Source of the DNA: Prorocentrum cordatum
Taxonomy: Eukaryota > Sar > Dinophyceae > Prorocentrales > Prorocentraceae
Assembly: GCA_963575745.1 (NCBI GenBank)
Contig: CAUYUJ010017773.1
Coordinates: forward strand, 1 to 64,000
Length of the DNA: 64,000 bases
Direction: 5' to 3'
Part shown: positions 1 through 12,332 of the stretch, in pieces
Layout of the letters: each line of letters opens with the position of its first letter
Position numbering within the stretch: the first letter of the stretch is position 1
Program-made: the position numbers and the translations under genes
The notes under the pieces: model-generated
What the model was told of the DNA's origin: nothing
The model's database searches: none
What the model saw: the letters and a program-made list of their open reading frames with translations, nothing else

Positions 1-49
1 GGCCCATGCTCTGCTGCCAAGAGGCCTCCCTCCACCCGACCAAGACGCC

Positions 50-2390
50 ATGGCGTACCTCGCCGACGTGATCCTGCACCAACCGCCAGACATGCTGCCG
101 CTCGTCGAGGCGGAGCTCGCCGAGGCGCCGATGGACGGCACCGATCAGGCCGCAGATGACCCTGTATCATGGCTGCTTCAGCACATCGCGGCCAGCGACA
201 TCGGCAACACATCCATGGACTCGTTCCACGCGTCGGAGGACAGCCAGGACGGCATCGATACCCAGGATCGAGACGACACGATACCACTAGGCAACTCGGC
301 CCAGAGTGACCGCGACAGTGAACCCTACTTTGGACACACCTCGTTGCAAAGCAGTCCGCCCCACACCTCAGCTCAAGCCGACCCCAGAGCTCGGCTCAAC
401 GACGCTGAAGGCGTCACTGCCGATGACGTGCCAAGCCATTCCACTGCATCGCCAGCTCATGCCAGCTTGGGCAGTGGCGGCTTCAGCCCCGCTGCACCAC
501 TGGCTAGACCTGGACATCCCCAGACCGCAGTTGGCAGCACCACGCCCTTCACCTCCGTGCACCGTGACAGCGTGACCGACTCCAACTCCAGTGCCACTGA
601 CCACGGGCAGGCCGACATCGACAGCGATCCCATCGATGATGAGTACCCAGATGCCAGCGGTCCCCACGAGCCCCAGCACAGCGCAGCGGCATCACGACAC
701 TGTGGCTGCCTCATCTGCCTCTTGGTGGCCACGTACGTCATCGCGATAGCAACGCCGTACAAGGACCAGATCGATGGGTACTTGCCGACACCGAGCCGAG
801 ACCCCAGCTACCGACAACGACGACGACGCCAAGCGACGGCACCAGGCCCATCGGTGTCCACCACACCCCGACGCAAAACGACATATAATGTCACGTCCAC
901 ATTGAGGGCCACTCTCAAATGGACCAGCGTCAAACTCAGAGATAGCGTCTCGGGCGGAGCCACTGCAGTCGGGGTCGGCCTCGGGGGTGTCCTTAAATGG
1001 GCCAGCGGCAAGCTAGGGGCTATTGCCACGGGTGGAGTCGTGTGTGGTCTTCTACTCGTTGGTGCAAAACTTCTTGCCCAGGGAGCTGTCGGACACGTCG
1101 GAGCCCGCATCTGTGCGCGGGCCCTGGACTCATCCACTGCCCAGCGGTGCCTCCGCTGTTGCCAACCGAGCAGGAGGCCGAGGGACGAGGTCACATACAA
1201 AATGCCGTGCACGCTCGCCGACGAACACGACGACCAGCATGTGCACGCACTCCGACATCCGCTGCTACAGGAACACTACGCCGCAGCAGTTGCCGCCGCG
1301 GTCGCCGACGTCACCACCGCCACCACCGCCGCCACTGTCGAAGTCACAGCCGCCGTATCGCGAGCCTCGTCTGTCACACCAAGATCGACCAGCCCGACTC
1401 CACGAGACGGCTCCAAGAGCGGCGCAACAGTCGGTAACCTACCTACTAACGAGGACGCCACAGCACACGGCAGCGACACCGAGGCAAGGGAAACGCGTGA
1501 GCGCACCCATGATAGCCCGTGGTCTATCTTCCGACACGCTGACGCTCGTGGTCCATCCCCCGACGCGGACACCCAACCACCACGACGGCGGGCACGCTAT
1601 GCATCCCCCGACAGGCCCCAGGCGCCTTCAGGCCCTGGTATGCCTTACACTGCCCTCAAGCCACCGACACGCAACTTACGCAACACCATCCAGCGCGACC
1701 CAGCGGTCCCCGAGCCGCCGAAGAGCATACTTACCGCCCTGTATCAAAACGGCTTTGCGCTAGGGAACAGTGGCGTGTCTACAGAGGACATCAAAGACGC
1801 TCTACGACTCCACGACCATCCTCGATTCACTCATGATCCAACACTCCAAGCGCTGGGGCCGTGGACGGACATCATGCAGAGGCCACCAAACCGCCTCACT
1901 TGGGTGCTGGAAGACTCGGGCGGGAACTCGGGCGAGACAATCTTCCCATACCTCACGTGGGACCTCCGCCAACCCATCACCACCACCGACGCGACCACTG
2001 TCTTCTGGCATGGGACCCGCGGCGACCTTGCGGCCCGTCTTGCCGCCAGTGGAGGGCACCTCTTGCCAGGCCCCCGCCGTGAAGCGAAGGGCCGAACTGG
2101 CACCAACGTTGGCCGCATGTACGCGAGCGTGCACCCTTCGCTGGCCGCGTGGTACGCAATGCCGCCCCACCCGCCTTACAGTCTTGAAGACGACACCCTC
2201 GCGTGGGGACCCATCGCACTCTGGATGTGCGAGGCCACCCAACCACCGCGCGGGGAAAACAGGCAAAACTACGTGAAAGGGGAGGCCCACGGAGCGCGCC
2301 TCATTTACCCTCGGGTCCTGAGCCTCCTCATCCGCATGGACTGGTGTGCCCCACAGAAGCTGCTTCCAGGTGCCGTGCCCTTCCACACGC
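50..2390 (+). CDS. LINE ORF1, first segment: two membrane segments and an ART-like HGT motif
   Basis: The reading frame opens at ATG 50 and stays open to 2797, but the sensible protein appears to leave it near 2370. The N-terminal ~215 residues are Ser/Thr/Asp/Pro-rich. Hydrophobic stretches follow at about residues 219-238 (CLICLLVATYVIAIA) and 310-345 (Gly/Ala-rich), both possible membrane segments. Near residues 650-707 is FWHGTRGDLAARL and then GRMYASVHPSLAAWYA. This spacing resembles the HGT/HGS-then-Y-x-A-x-x-x-x-A-x-x-Y-A pattern of the ADP-ribosyltransferase/PARP fold. That reading is inference from two motifs only. The protein is not a standard esterase or RRM-type ORF1. A short palindromic word (GGCTTCAGCCCCG) lies in frame at 479-491. 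Confidence 0.55.
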
Positions 2391-3697
2391 CTATGGCATG
2401 GGCGACTGCGCGCACGCCCTCCACATCGCAGGCTACGATCATCCAGATCTCCGTGAGGCGGCTGAAGCTCACGACCAGGAAGCTAGCACCAGGCGCAGAC
2501 CAGCCATCGCGGCAGCATGGCCACCGCCGCAGGCGCTATACGCGCCAGAGGCAGCGCGAGCATGGGCCAAACAGCACTACGACACGGAAGCAGCCACCAG
2601 GGATGACCCTAACCAGCCCCGCCCACGCGTCTCGCTTCACATACCCCAGCTGGACCCGAAACCACTCATCGACCTGGTGTACACTGGCTTGCAAGCTGTC
2701 CCCGTGCGGGGGCACCCTGACGCACGCGGGTCGCGCCCCAGCGGCTCCAGCCCTGGGGCCGCGTCGGGCCCACCTCGCACGTACAAGTCAGGCATAGCCT
2801 TTGCGTACAGTCCAGACCGCTCATCGACGTCATCTGGAGTCGACGAACGCCGTGCGCCTTCCCTCATCAGCGCGGCCGCCGCCCTCGCCCGAGGCCGTGC
2901 CCGTCCACGACGATCTGCCTCTCGCTCGTCACGACAGAGTGACGGGAACTCCACCTCAGACAACAGCGGCATCGAGACGTGGGAGCACATTGTGACGGAG
3001 GAGGGGCCGACTGCCTACCACGTCCTCGCCTACCACGTGCGTGATGTGCGGTCCCGTGTCAACGCCCCTGGCATCGAGGTCTGGCTCGACCCTGGTGATC
3101 ACCACGATGGCGACTACTTACCGTGGGGGACGACAGTCATGGGCTACCGCGTCATTGACCCTACGGTGGACGGGCGTGACGGCTGGGTCATCCTCCATCA
3201 TGATCACGGCGACACCACTACTAAGCTCTGGGCACCGACCCAAGTCCACGTTAAGGGGGACGACTCCTGGCGCACCGTCATGGTACCAGCGGACATGGGG
3301 CCCCAGTGGATCAGGTGCCATGCCGAGGACGCACGCCTCCCCGCCGAGGTTGTCCGCACTACAGGCCAATCCTGGTTTGCTGACGTCTGGCCCTTGTGGG
3401 ACCGCCCGAGACCCCACCCAGACGACCCAGGCACAAATGAGCATGTGCTCCCGCCTCTACCAGGACGCTGGTCTTGCCTACAGTGTCGATTCCAATGCTG
3501 TCAGTACTGTGCGGCTCGCCGCAACACGCAGCTCGGCACCTCGGGACAACCAACGTGCCCAGACTGCGGCCGCAGCGGACTGCGTACACTCATGGACTGG
3601 TCCACGGACTACTCGTGCAACAGTTGGACGTGTGCATACAGCACCAACAACAGGGACTCCGACACATGCTGCCTGTCCAGCAGGTGCCCCCACCCCC
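2391..3697 (+). CDS. LINE ORF1, second segment (frame-shifted): Cys-rich zinc region
   Basis: A second frame is open from 2203 to 3918. The plausible protein starts near 2370, around ALPHAYGMGDCAHALHIAGYDHPDLREA, and continues the first segment after a frameshift. After a Ser/Arg-rich linker comes a globular stretch with WDP/GYRVIDPTVDGRDGW-type sequence. At about 3465-3680 there is a dense Cys cluster: CLQCRFQCCQYC, CPDCG, then further CxxxxxC and CC pairs. The cluster probably binds zinc and could serve nucleic-acid binding, as ORF1 proteins do. The frame ends in sense at a run of nine Cs (about 3697-3705), a likely slippage or indel site. Confidence 0.5.
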
Positions 3698-5420
3698 CCC
3701 AGGCCACACAACCTGCTCGACGTCCGTGCCACAGGGATGCCGCCGCACATCCTTGCCCGCCAATTCGGCAACGCGCCAGCCCTTCACGACCTCAAGGAAC
3801 CCCCCCGAGCGCCTTCAGGCCCCGGGGGGGAACCTCCACAACCAGGGCAAGCAGGCTACCAGGGTCAATGGTACTTCCCACCGCAGCCGCGGCGCGTCCC
3901 CAGGCAGGGACTGCCTGACGGCACAAGGCGGCCACCCGGATTCACAGGAACGGGGATGCCCGAAGAACCTTCCCCCGACCAACCGCTTTGGAGGGAAGGC
4001 TTCGTGCTCTTCAGTCCCCACCAGGCCCTCAAGGAGGAACTCACCTTCAACAAGACGGTCCGCCGACCCTACTCCCTAGCCATTACTAACATGTACAGGG
4101 ATCGTGTCACGGTCAGGACCGTATGCGAGTTGATCGCCGAGCGCATCCACATTACCCGCACCCGTTGGCGAGATGTGGTACTGTACTGGGACGCCGAGGG
4201 TGGTCCTGGGCCTCAAGCCCTCGACTACGACATGCGACTCTGCGACGCCATGGTGAGCCGTGCCACGACCGAAGCCGAGTTAAACCACGACCGCAGCAAC
4301 CGTGGTAGTTTCTGCCTCTATGGACCAGCGCACCAGCGAGCCGTCAACATCACGGCGATCTCCGAGCCGCAGAACATCGACTTCATGGAGCATGTGCGGC
4401 GATACTCACCCGTAGGGAGGACCTACCCTGACCACGCCTTCGAGCACGTCTATCGGGGCTGGCAGCGGCCCGACGTGCCCACCATCCTCCCCGACACCCG
4501 TCCCCTCTCGAGAGCCGACTGGCCGCGTCACCAACAGCACCAGCAGCGCATCCAGCAGCGGGACCAACGTGACGCAGGACAGCACGGCACGCCACGCTTC
4601 CGCTCCCCCGCGCGAGTCCCGACAGGCGGCAACACGGCCTACGACGGGGTTGCCGCCTACTACCGTGGCCCCATAGGCGCCAGGCCCGCGGCTGCTGGAG
4701 CAGCCGCCTCCAGCTACGGCCACGCCCCCCACGCCAGGGTACACCCAGCGGTCATCGGCTACCCGCGTGCACCCGTGCAGGCCCTAAGGGCCACCTCGCC
4801 AGTGCCCGGGTCCACGCGCGCCTGGGGCCTTTACTCAGGCCGACATGATGGCACCTCCAGCAACCAGCCCGCAGTGATAACCCCTGCGGCTTCAGCCCAG
4901 GGGGCTGCAACAAAACGTGGCAGGGCTGGGCGCCCCGAAGGATGGCGTGATGCGAACGTGCGCGCTTGGCAACCTCGCCAGCACACGCCCCCGCCAAACG
5001 TAGCTGCAGCACTGCGCCCTGCCCAGGCAAAACCTGCCCTACCTGAGCGGGAGAGGCAGCCTCTTACCCCGCTCGTCCTCACGCACATCCAGGCGCATCA
5101 CAGTGCCTCCCCGCGGCACAGCGAGGGACGCGCCCATCACGTCAGCCCCCGCCCCGACGCGGTCGACCCCGACCAGGCCACAGCCACGGCGGAAGGCGGC
5201 ACAAGCGCCTCTCGCCAGCCCAGCCCATCACCCTGCGCGGCGCCGATCCGATCCCCGAGCAGGGCGGATTCCGAGCGCGCTAATGCCCAGGCGACCTCGC
5301 CACGCGACCGCACACGGGCGGGCGCGTCCCGCGCAGCAGGACCTGCAGCCGCCACAGTTCACGCAAGGCCCCAGGGAGCTCCACGAGCTCGCCGCCTCGC
5401 GAGACTCAGGCTGATGGCCG
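3698..5420 (+). CDS. LINE ORF1, third segment (frame-shifted), unknown globular domain and Pro/Ala-rich tail
   Basis: After the C-run the protein continues in the third frame (open 3041-5530), beginning near LLDVRATGMPPHILARQF. Residues encoded by about 3960-4440 look globular, with LFSPHQALKEELTFNKTV and YSLAITNMYRDRVTVRTVCELIAERI, which resembles a small ubiquitin-like/PB1-like or RNP-type fold; I cannot assign it. The rest is Gln/Arg/Pro/Ala-rich and low in complexity. One copy of the palindromic word GGCTTCAGCCC lies at 4888-4898, in a different reading frame (AASAQ) from the copies that encode GGFSP. Confidence 0.45.
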
Positions 5421-6057
5421 AGCCCCCGAAGTGGTGCCACGCTTCGGAGCCAGCGTCATCGATCCTGGCCAGGTCGACCTCGAGCCGACGCCGTCCACGG
5501 ACCACGAGCCGCCGCTGCCCACCCGCGTGATCGCCCCCATCGACGAGGCGCCAACCTTCGACCCGTTCACGAACAAGTACCGTGTCAAGAACCTTGTGGC
5601 GGGTTTCGGCGGGGGCTCACCGCTCTCACCTCAGAGTCGGGGCGGAGCCCCCGCCACCTCGGCTGCTGCGGCAGCGGCGGCCCCGCGGGGAATCAGCCCT
5701 GTCCGCAACGTGGGCCTCACGGCAGCGGGCATGGACGAGGCCCAGCGCCAGGCCTCCGACCGTGCTGCTGGAGCCGTTCAACCAGATGCTGCTCATCAAG
5801 ATACTGACGGGGCGGGCGCGCCACCGCAGGAGGGACCAGCGGTGTCGCGTGCGCAGTACATGCGCGTGCGTTGTGCCGCCGCCGCGCCTAGCCGCCGCCG
5901 CTGGTTCGCTTTTGTTTTTGTGCTCGGCAGGACGGATCGAGGAGCCGCCTCCCCCTCCCTCTGCTGCCGTCTCACTTCTCCTCCCCTCGTCCCCTACGGT
6001 ACTGGAGTGAGGAGGAATTTTCGTAACATTTTTACTGACATTTATGAACCCCCCTAG
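5421..6057 (+). CDS. LINE ORF1, C-terminal segment (frame-shifted)
   Basis: The frame open from ATG 5431 to the stop at 6057 starts FGASVIDPGQVDLEP and continues with a conserved-looking TFDPFTNKYRVKNLVAGFGGG stretch, then a poly-Ala tract. It most likely completes ORF1 after a frameshift near 5410. The last ~60 residues are of lower quality and may be untranslated. About 80 bases separate it from the ORF2 ATG at 6138, and that gap contains another GGCTTCAGCCC word at 6101-6111. Confidence 0.4.
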
Positions 6058-6137
6058 CGCAGTGCCGACCGTGTCCCGCCTATATTTCTGGCCTGACGGC
6101 GGCTTCAGCCCCGGTCAAGCTAATCCATAGGAACGCC

Positions 6138-8890
6138 ATGAACTCCTACTGTGGCCAAGCCTCCTACCTGGGCGAGGGTCAAGCTGACCTTCACCGTGCG
6201 GGGCGTGCAAACCCCAGCTCCACCGATGGAGATGGGCCAGGTCGCTCCATACACCTCGTCAGCCTTAACATCACCAGTCTCTCAGCGAATTGGCCCACCA
6301 TCACCGCTCTTGGTGTCGACCACAACGCCGCAGTCATAGCACTGCAGGAGACCCGACATGCCAAGCCGACTAGGCAAGCCATCGCTACCAGCGCCGCCAA
6401 TCCACTCCACGGAGGATACCACGCCAGTCTGGGACCTGACCTTGATCTGGCGCGAGCCCAGCGCAGAGCTGCCCACGGCGGCACAGACCACACCGTTGTG
6501 GGCAACACTGGCGCCTTGGGAGGGGTCGCCATCCTCTCTAAGGATGCCATTGTCGACTCCACTGTCGACGACAATGCGCCCTGTATCGTCGCCCTCAAGG
6601 CCAAGAAAAGATGGCACGAGGTCTTTCTCCCGCTCTGCACTCAACACCGCCGCAGGCGGCGACGAAACAACCACGGGCCTGCGGGGATCTACATAGCGAG
6701 CCTCTACGGGATTGCTGGAGGAGACAGCGCAGCTCTTTTTCGGCTCGCTGACTGCGCCGCCGCTAGGGTCGGCTCAGCCCCCTATTTCATCTGCACGGAC
6801 GCCAATACGAACATCGATGACAATCCACACCTTCTGCACATGTTGCAGCACGGATGGTTCAACGTCGCTGAGGGCACACCAGACCACACCATGCACACAT
6901 ACGGCAATATCCCTGACTGGGACCGCGTCACCAAGTGCCCCCGCACTTCGCGCATCGACTATATCATTGCCAACCAAGCGGCGCGATCCCTTGTCACCGA
7001 CTTCTGCTACCTTCGCGACTTGCCTGCGAAGTCTCACGTTGGCCTGCAGGTCACTCTTGACCTCAGTCGCCTCGACCATACGGCCCGACGTCTTCTTGCC
7101 CCCACGCCCTATCCGCCCGATGATGGAGCTCATGAGGGGCACGAGCTGCAGGCACTAGGGACCCTCATCGCTGAGCGATATCAGGACCGCATGGAGCAGG
7201 CCGACACACGAGACGACGTGGAGCGCATGTTCGCCCTGGCTAACGAGGCCAGTCATGAGTACCATCTCACCCGTCTGCGCGACCTGCCACCTCCACCGCC
7301 CGACCACCCAAAAAAGAAGCCCCACACCATGCACGGGCTCACGCCCACGTTCGAAGATCGACCAGTTGTCCCCCGCGCCTTCCCCACCTACGGAGCTTCC
7401 ACGATACACATGAACCGACTGAGCAAGCTCCATCGGCAACTCTGTGAGCTCCGTTTCATCGGACAGCACCATCATTTGGATTGCCGTGCTATCCCGCCGT
7501 ACCTCGCGCAGCGCATCGACTGCACGTGGGCCGCGGCCCGCCTCTTATGCCACACGCTGCGCCCCACGGTTCTCCTAGACTTCCCCGAGGCCTGGTCCCC
7601 CGACGAGCCAGTGCCGCACGGAGAGCACCTTGACGTTTTGATCCAACACCTCGACTTGGAGCTGGCGCGACGCGCGAACCGTGCCAAAGCTGAACGCATC
7701 TGGATATGGGCTGAGGGCGTCCGTGAGCCAAGCGGGCGAAAGGCGGCCATATACGCACGGGCTGCTGACAGCTCGCCCACGGCGTATCTCCGCACGCCTA
7801 CCACTCCTGACGATACGAAACTCCACTGCGACACCAACGCCTTTAAACCTGACGAAGCATGCACGGACGACAGTGACGCCGACACCGAAGCTGGCGGCTT
7901 CAGCCCCAGCGACGGTAGTTCGCCCGTCACGGACAGCGACGAAGACCACACTCGTGAACCACCACCTGCGCAAGTCCCCGACATCCTCCCTGCCAACGCC
8001 AGTGTTGCTAACACCAAGGACATGCTGAAGCTCATGGTCGACACCTGGGAGCCCATCTTGGGCAGGTACCGTGCACGTGCGGGACATGACGCCGAAGCCA
8101 TGCCGACGTGGGCCGACTTCTACGACGAGTACCGACAGGAGCTGCCTACGCCATCACCAGCTACCCCTTTCCACCTCGCCGACGACCAACTCATCCACTT
8201 CATTCGTACCCGTTCACCGCGCCGCGCGGGGGGACTGGACGGCTGGACTACTAAGGAGGCAAAGGAGCTACCCGACGACATTCTTCGCCTCTTCGCCAGC
8301 GTCCTACGAGCTATGCAACGCACTGGCACCATCCCAGAACCCCTCCTCCACGTGCCAAACCCGTGCCTCCGAAAAGGCCGAGGCGAACTCCCAACGGACC
8401 AACGACTTCTCTCGGTGCTTTCAGTTTGGATGTATGCGTGGGAAGCGCCAGCTTACCGCAGCCTCACGGACTGGCGGAAAGGATGGACCCACGCCACGAG
8501 TTTTGGCGCTGTCCCCAAAGCTACCATTGGGGACGTCAGCACCTCTCTTGCCCTGCGCATCGAACACGCCAGGGACTTACTCCTCCCCTTAGCTGGGGCT
8601 GCCCTTGACCGACAGAAGTGTTTCGACTACCTCATCACGGACATCTGCCTTAACCTTGCGCTTCACGCGGGGTGTCCCCAAGACATCGTTACTGTCCGCA
8701 GAAACTTCTACAGTCGCCACAAACGCTACATCCGCATGAACGGTGCGTACTCTAAGGAACTGGCTAGGACAAACGGCCACCTCCAGGGAAGCTCTTGGTC
8801 CCTGGACGACATTAAGCTGCTCATGTGTGTCTGGACCAAGAGACAGCATCGATACGTTCCGCGATCACTCAGCACTACCTTTGTTGACGA
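6138..8890 (+). CDS. LINE ORF2, N-terminal part: AP-type endonuclease and reverse transcriptase to the FVDD box
   Basis: The endonuclease/exonuclease/phosphatase domain occupies about residues 30-320: SLNITSLSANW (N), ALQETRH (catalytic E), GVAILSKDA, YFICTDANTNID in the GDFN position, SRIDYIIAN and a final KSHV in place of SDH. The reverse transcriptase follows from about residue 690: GGLDGWTTKEAKELP, the DQRLLSVLSVW block, ALDRQKCFDYL (motif A Asp), NGHLQGSSWSLDDIKLLM (motif B), then TTFVDDSN (motif C, catalytic DD at about 8886-8891). The frame stays open to 9041, but from about 8895 the sequence is nonsense and the true protein moves to another frame. It would cut target DNA and prime reverse transcription. 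Confidence 0.85.
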
Positions 8891-8911
8891 CAGCAACTCA
8901 CTACCCACACC

Positions 8912-11900
8912 GCGCCCGAGTTGCAGAAATCTCTTGATGAAACCGCCAAGTTTGATCGATTTTCTGGTCAACGCATTCATCCTGGAAAAGTGGCGGGGTG
9001 GGCGCTCACTGACGAGCTTCACACCGCCGTTACCCAGCTAACTTTGGCGGAACGGCCCATACGCGTGGTCGACTCCTTTAAGCTCGTCGGAAGTTACATC
9101 AACGCCGAGGCAGCGCCGGCTCCAGCCGCGCTTAACCTCACGGCCACCGCTGACGCCCGTGTTCGCAGGGCGACTAGTCGCCTGCCGCGCATTGGCAAGC
9201 CCCCATCACCGATGCTTATTAAGGCGCGGCACGCCCGTTCCCTTGCTGCCAGCGTCTGTACCACGGGCACCGACATTCAAGCCCCATCAGGCCCCGTAAA
9301 AACTGCCTACAACCATGCCCTTAAGGCGGCTATCCGCCCCAAGGGAAACAGGTGGGTCGAGTTTTGGACTCTCATGGCCGTGTGCGTCCCAGGACACGCC
9401 CTGGAGATTGACGCCGTTATGCAGCGTGAAGTCTTCCTGTGCCTGCGGCGACAGGTCAACCGCGACGCCACTCTCTGCGGTCTTGTCAGGGATCTCCAAC
9501 ACCATGTCCAGACCCTTTTCGGGGGAGGACCTGTTGGACGACTTGTCCAGACGCTTCAGCAGCTCCGTTGGACCTGGCCCACATTTGGCATCATGTACGA
9601 CGACTGGGGCTGTCAGATCAGCTGGCTGAACCTTCCCCAAAACGCCTTCCTTCACATGCTGCGCGCCTCACAACGCAGAGCCTTTCTGAGAAAAATCAAG
9701 CCACGGCGCCATGACCTGGGACACCTGGCTTCGGTCAGACAGGGCCTCGACCATTTCGCCAGCACGTGGCTCGCCCGCACGAAAGGAGCAGCCAAATGCA
9801 ACGCATGGCAGCTGGCGCTCCTCCTCAACTACCTGTCGGGCGGGGACCACACCCAACAGCGACGATCTTGATCAAACACGTCCGCTGACCCCAGCCCCAT
9901 CTGCCGTTACTGCGACGAGGAAGAGGAAACTCAGGAGCACACTGTTCGCGACTGCAAGTGCTGGGCCCGAGAAAGAGTCCCTCTTACCAACCTCATCAGT
10001 GACGAGCAGTGGGTCCGTCTTCCACCGCACACAAGACACTGCGGACTCTTCGATGAAGACCCAGCCCTCCTCGACCTGCAGGCCGACCTCGCGAGGGACC
10101 CGCTACCTCAGCCCATACCGCGGCCCCCACCTGAGGGAGATCCTGCGGCTTCAGCCCAGGACTCCTACACCACCTACCTTGACCATGACACAGGTTGGAC
10201 ATGGGTCTACGCTGCCACGGACGGTGCATGCACCAACAAAGCCATCCCATTGCTTGCAAGAGCGGGCTACGGCGTCTACTACGGCATCGACCACCGCATG
10301 AACTACAGTGCGCGCGTTCACGGCATCACGCATAACGCACAGCTTGCGGAGACCCTCGCCATTGTCCACCTCACGGCATGTGCTGAACGGCCCGTACACG
10401 TCTTCGTGGACAACCAGGCGGTGGTCGACGGCTTCCAAAGGATCATCGACGGACACTCACCTCCGCAGGGCACGCACGTGGAGTTCTGGGAAAAGGTCCA
10501 CCGATGTGTCATGGCCAAGCCAAACATGTTCCGCGTAGAGAAAGTCGATAGCCACCAGGGCGACACGGGCATCGACCTCGGGCTCATCGGGCCCATCGCG
10601 GAGGAGTTCAATCGTCAGGCTGACGCCCTCGCCACAGCGGCGGCACGTACTCATAACCTTCCAGACGACATCGTCGAAGCTGCCAAATCACGACATCGCC
10701 AAGCGACCGTGCTTCATGGAGTCGCTGTCGCCATCTACGAGCGTAGACACCGTACACTCCCCCTCCCACACCGCAGGGCTGGGTTCACAGCTGCGGAACT
10801 AAACAAAATGGAACCAAATCCCCTGCTGTCTGACCAGGCACCACCCGCGGCTGGACCAGACATCCCACAAGACCCCGACGAGCTCTGGGCCGAGGCCCAA
10901 CGGGTGTTATTCGACGAACAGGAGGACGACCCGTTCGGCTTTGGTGGAGGCCTGGACTTCCTGGGCGACGGGCCAGCCAGCGCCAACCCTGCCCCGTCGG
11001 GTACCCGCACGGCGCTCCCGACTCCGCCATTGAGTGCGGCAGCGCACCCACATGACAACGCCGTTCCTTTTCAAGACGCTGATGAGCAGGACGATGACCT
11101 GTTCAGCTTCGGTGGGGGATCGGACGCTTTGGACGACGGATCAGCCAGCGAAAACCCCGCCCCGTCGGGAAACCTCTCGACCCCTACTGCGACTTCGTCC
11201 CCAAGAGCGTTAACGCCCACATACCATGATATCGGCCACCGCCAAGACGCCAACCATGACCTGGGCGACCCCCGAGGACTGAATGGCATTGAGGGCGCAC
11301 CGCCGATACCACACGCTGCCGACCATGCCGCCCCACCGAGACGCCAACCTGCTACGCGACCGACCTCAGCGGCCTTGCACGGCATCACGACTGGTCCCAC
11401 CGCGCAAACTACTCCGCCTCCCCACCGCCAGCAGCCCGCGGGGGCGGCTTCAGCCCCCCCGCAGGGTACTAAACCAGACAGGCCCTCGTGCCCCATCCAC
11501 GCTTCCTTCGTTGCTGAGCGAGAGGAAGCGGCTCCCCTGACACCTCGGGGCGCGGCCCTAGCGGCTCCAGCCCTGGGGTCGCGCCGGCCCCTCCAATCAC
11601 CCTCCAAGGGTGACGGACGTCAGCGTACAGGGTCCCACACCACGCTAGCCCACCATTTGGACAGGCGTACCGAGGACCCCGCCTCTGTCTCGAGGCCCTC
11701 GGCTGCTGGTACTGAGCAGCCACCCCTCACCGACCGTGAAACCGAGCTGTCACAGGCTATGGCTGCCCTCCAGCAGAGGTGCTTAGCTCTCGCCGCGGAC
11801 CTCGCCGCCGCCCAAGCTCGTCAAGGCCCTCTACTCCAGCGCCTCCACAGTGCTGGGCGAGCCTTCGCCGAGCTGCTCACGGCCTCGCCCGATGGTGCCG

Positions 11901-11968
11901 TGCCGTCACTCAACATCCAAGCTATGTTGTCATCGTTCCGCGGCGCTCCACCTGGTGCCCCGCGCTAA
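8912..11968 (+). CDS. LINE ORF2, C-terminal part: RT thumb, CCHC knuckle, RNase H, coiled-coil tail; one in-frame UGA
   Basis: In the shifted frame the protein resumes with PELQKSLDETAKFDRFSG and then RIHPGKVAGW, the usual sequence just after the RT catalytic box. A single UGA at 9869-9871 interrupts the frame, yet the same frame continues cleanly. At about 9898-9945 it reads CRYCDEEEETQEHTVRDC, a CX2CX8HX4C knuckle. RNase H spans about 10200-10640, with acidic residues in ATDGACTN (D), AQLAETLA (E), VFVDNQAV (D) and RQADALAT (D), and VDSHQGDTG. The tail holds two internal copies of a DDxFxFGGG...SAxNPAPSG module (about 10922-11170) and a predicted coiled coil rich in Leu/Ala/Gln near the C-terminus. 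The coding end is 11968. Confidence 0.8.
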
Positions 11969-12332
11969 TCTCCTCCTTTCTGCCTGCCCGTGTGTACGCG
12001 TGGCTCCGCGTCCACGGTGTCAGGGCGTGGGGGCGGGGGGTGCCCCGTCACTGCGCGCCGCTTAGCGGCCAAGCGCCCAACTGGCGGTCCGCCAAGCCGC
12101 CTAGCCACGTGCCAGCACGTCGCCTTTCTTGTTGGGGCCTTTTACCTCACGCGGTCTGTCAGGTGAGATCTTCATCGTCTGTCCGCCGTCTGTAGCGTCA
12201 GTCGCACTGCGCCGGGGGAGGGGGTTTTGTAGCCCGCCCTCGTATCTTAAGGCTGCACCGCCGCAAATAGTGCTTGCGAGTTGTCGCACCGCAGTGCGCC
12301 TCGCGGACGGACCCTGGTCCGCCTACTTGTCC

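Larger units (their letters stand above)
479..11576. repeat. Dispersed short palindromic word GGCTTCAGCCC / GGCTCCAGCCC in the LINE
   Basis: Copies at 479, 2743 (GGCTCC form), 4888, 6101, 7896, 10147, 11446 and 11563 (GGCTCC form). The core GGCT-TC-AGCC is self-complementary. Copies encode GGFSP or AASAP/AASAQ in different frames, and the 6101 copy lies between the ORFs. Confidence 0.75.

Noticed and set aside
2637-2990. Minus-strand Arg-rich ORFs opposite the LINE
   Set aside because: Shadow frames of GC-rich coding sequence; the plus frames hold all recognisable motifs.
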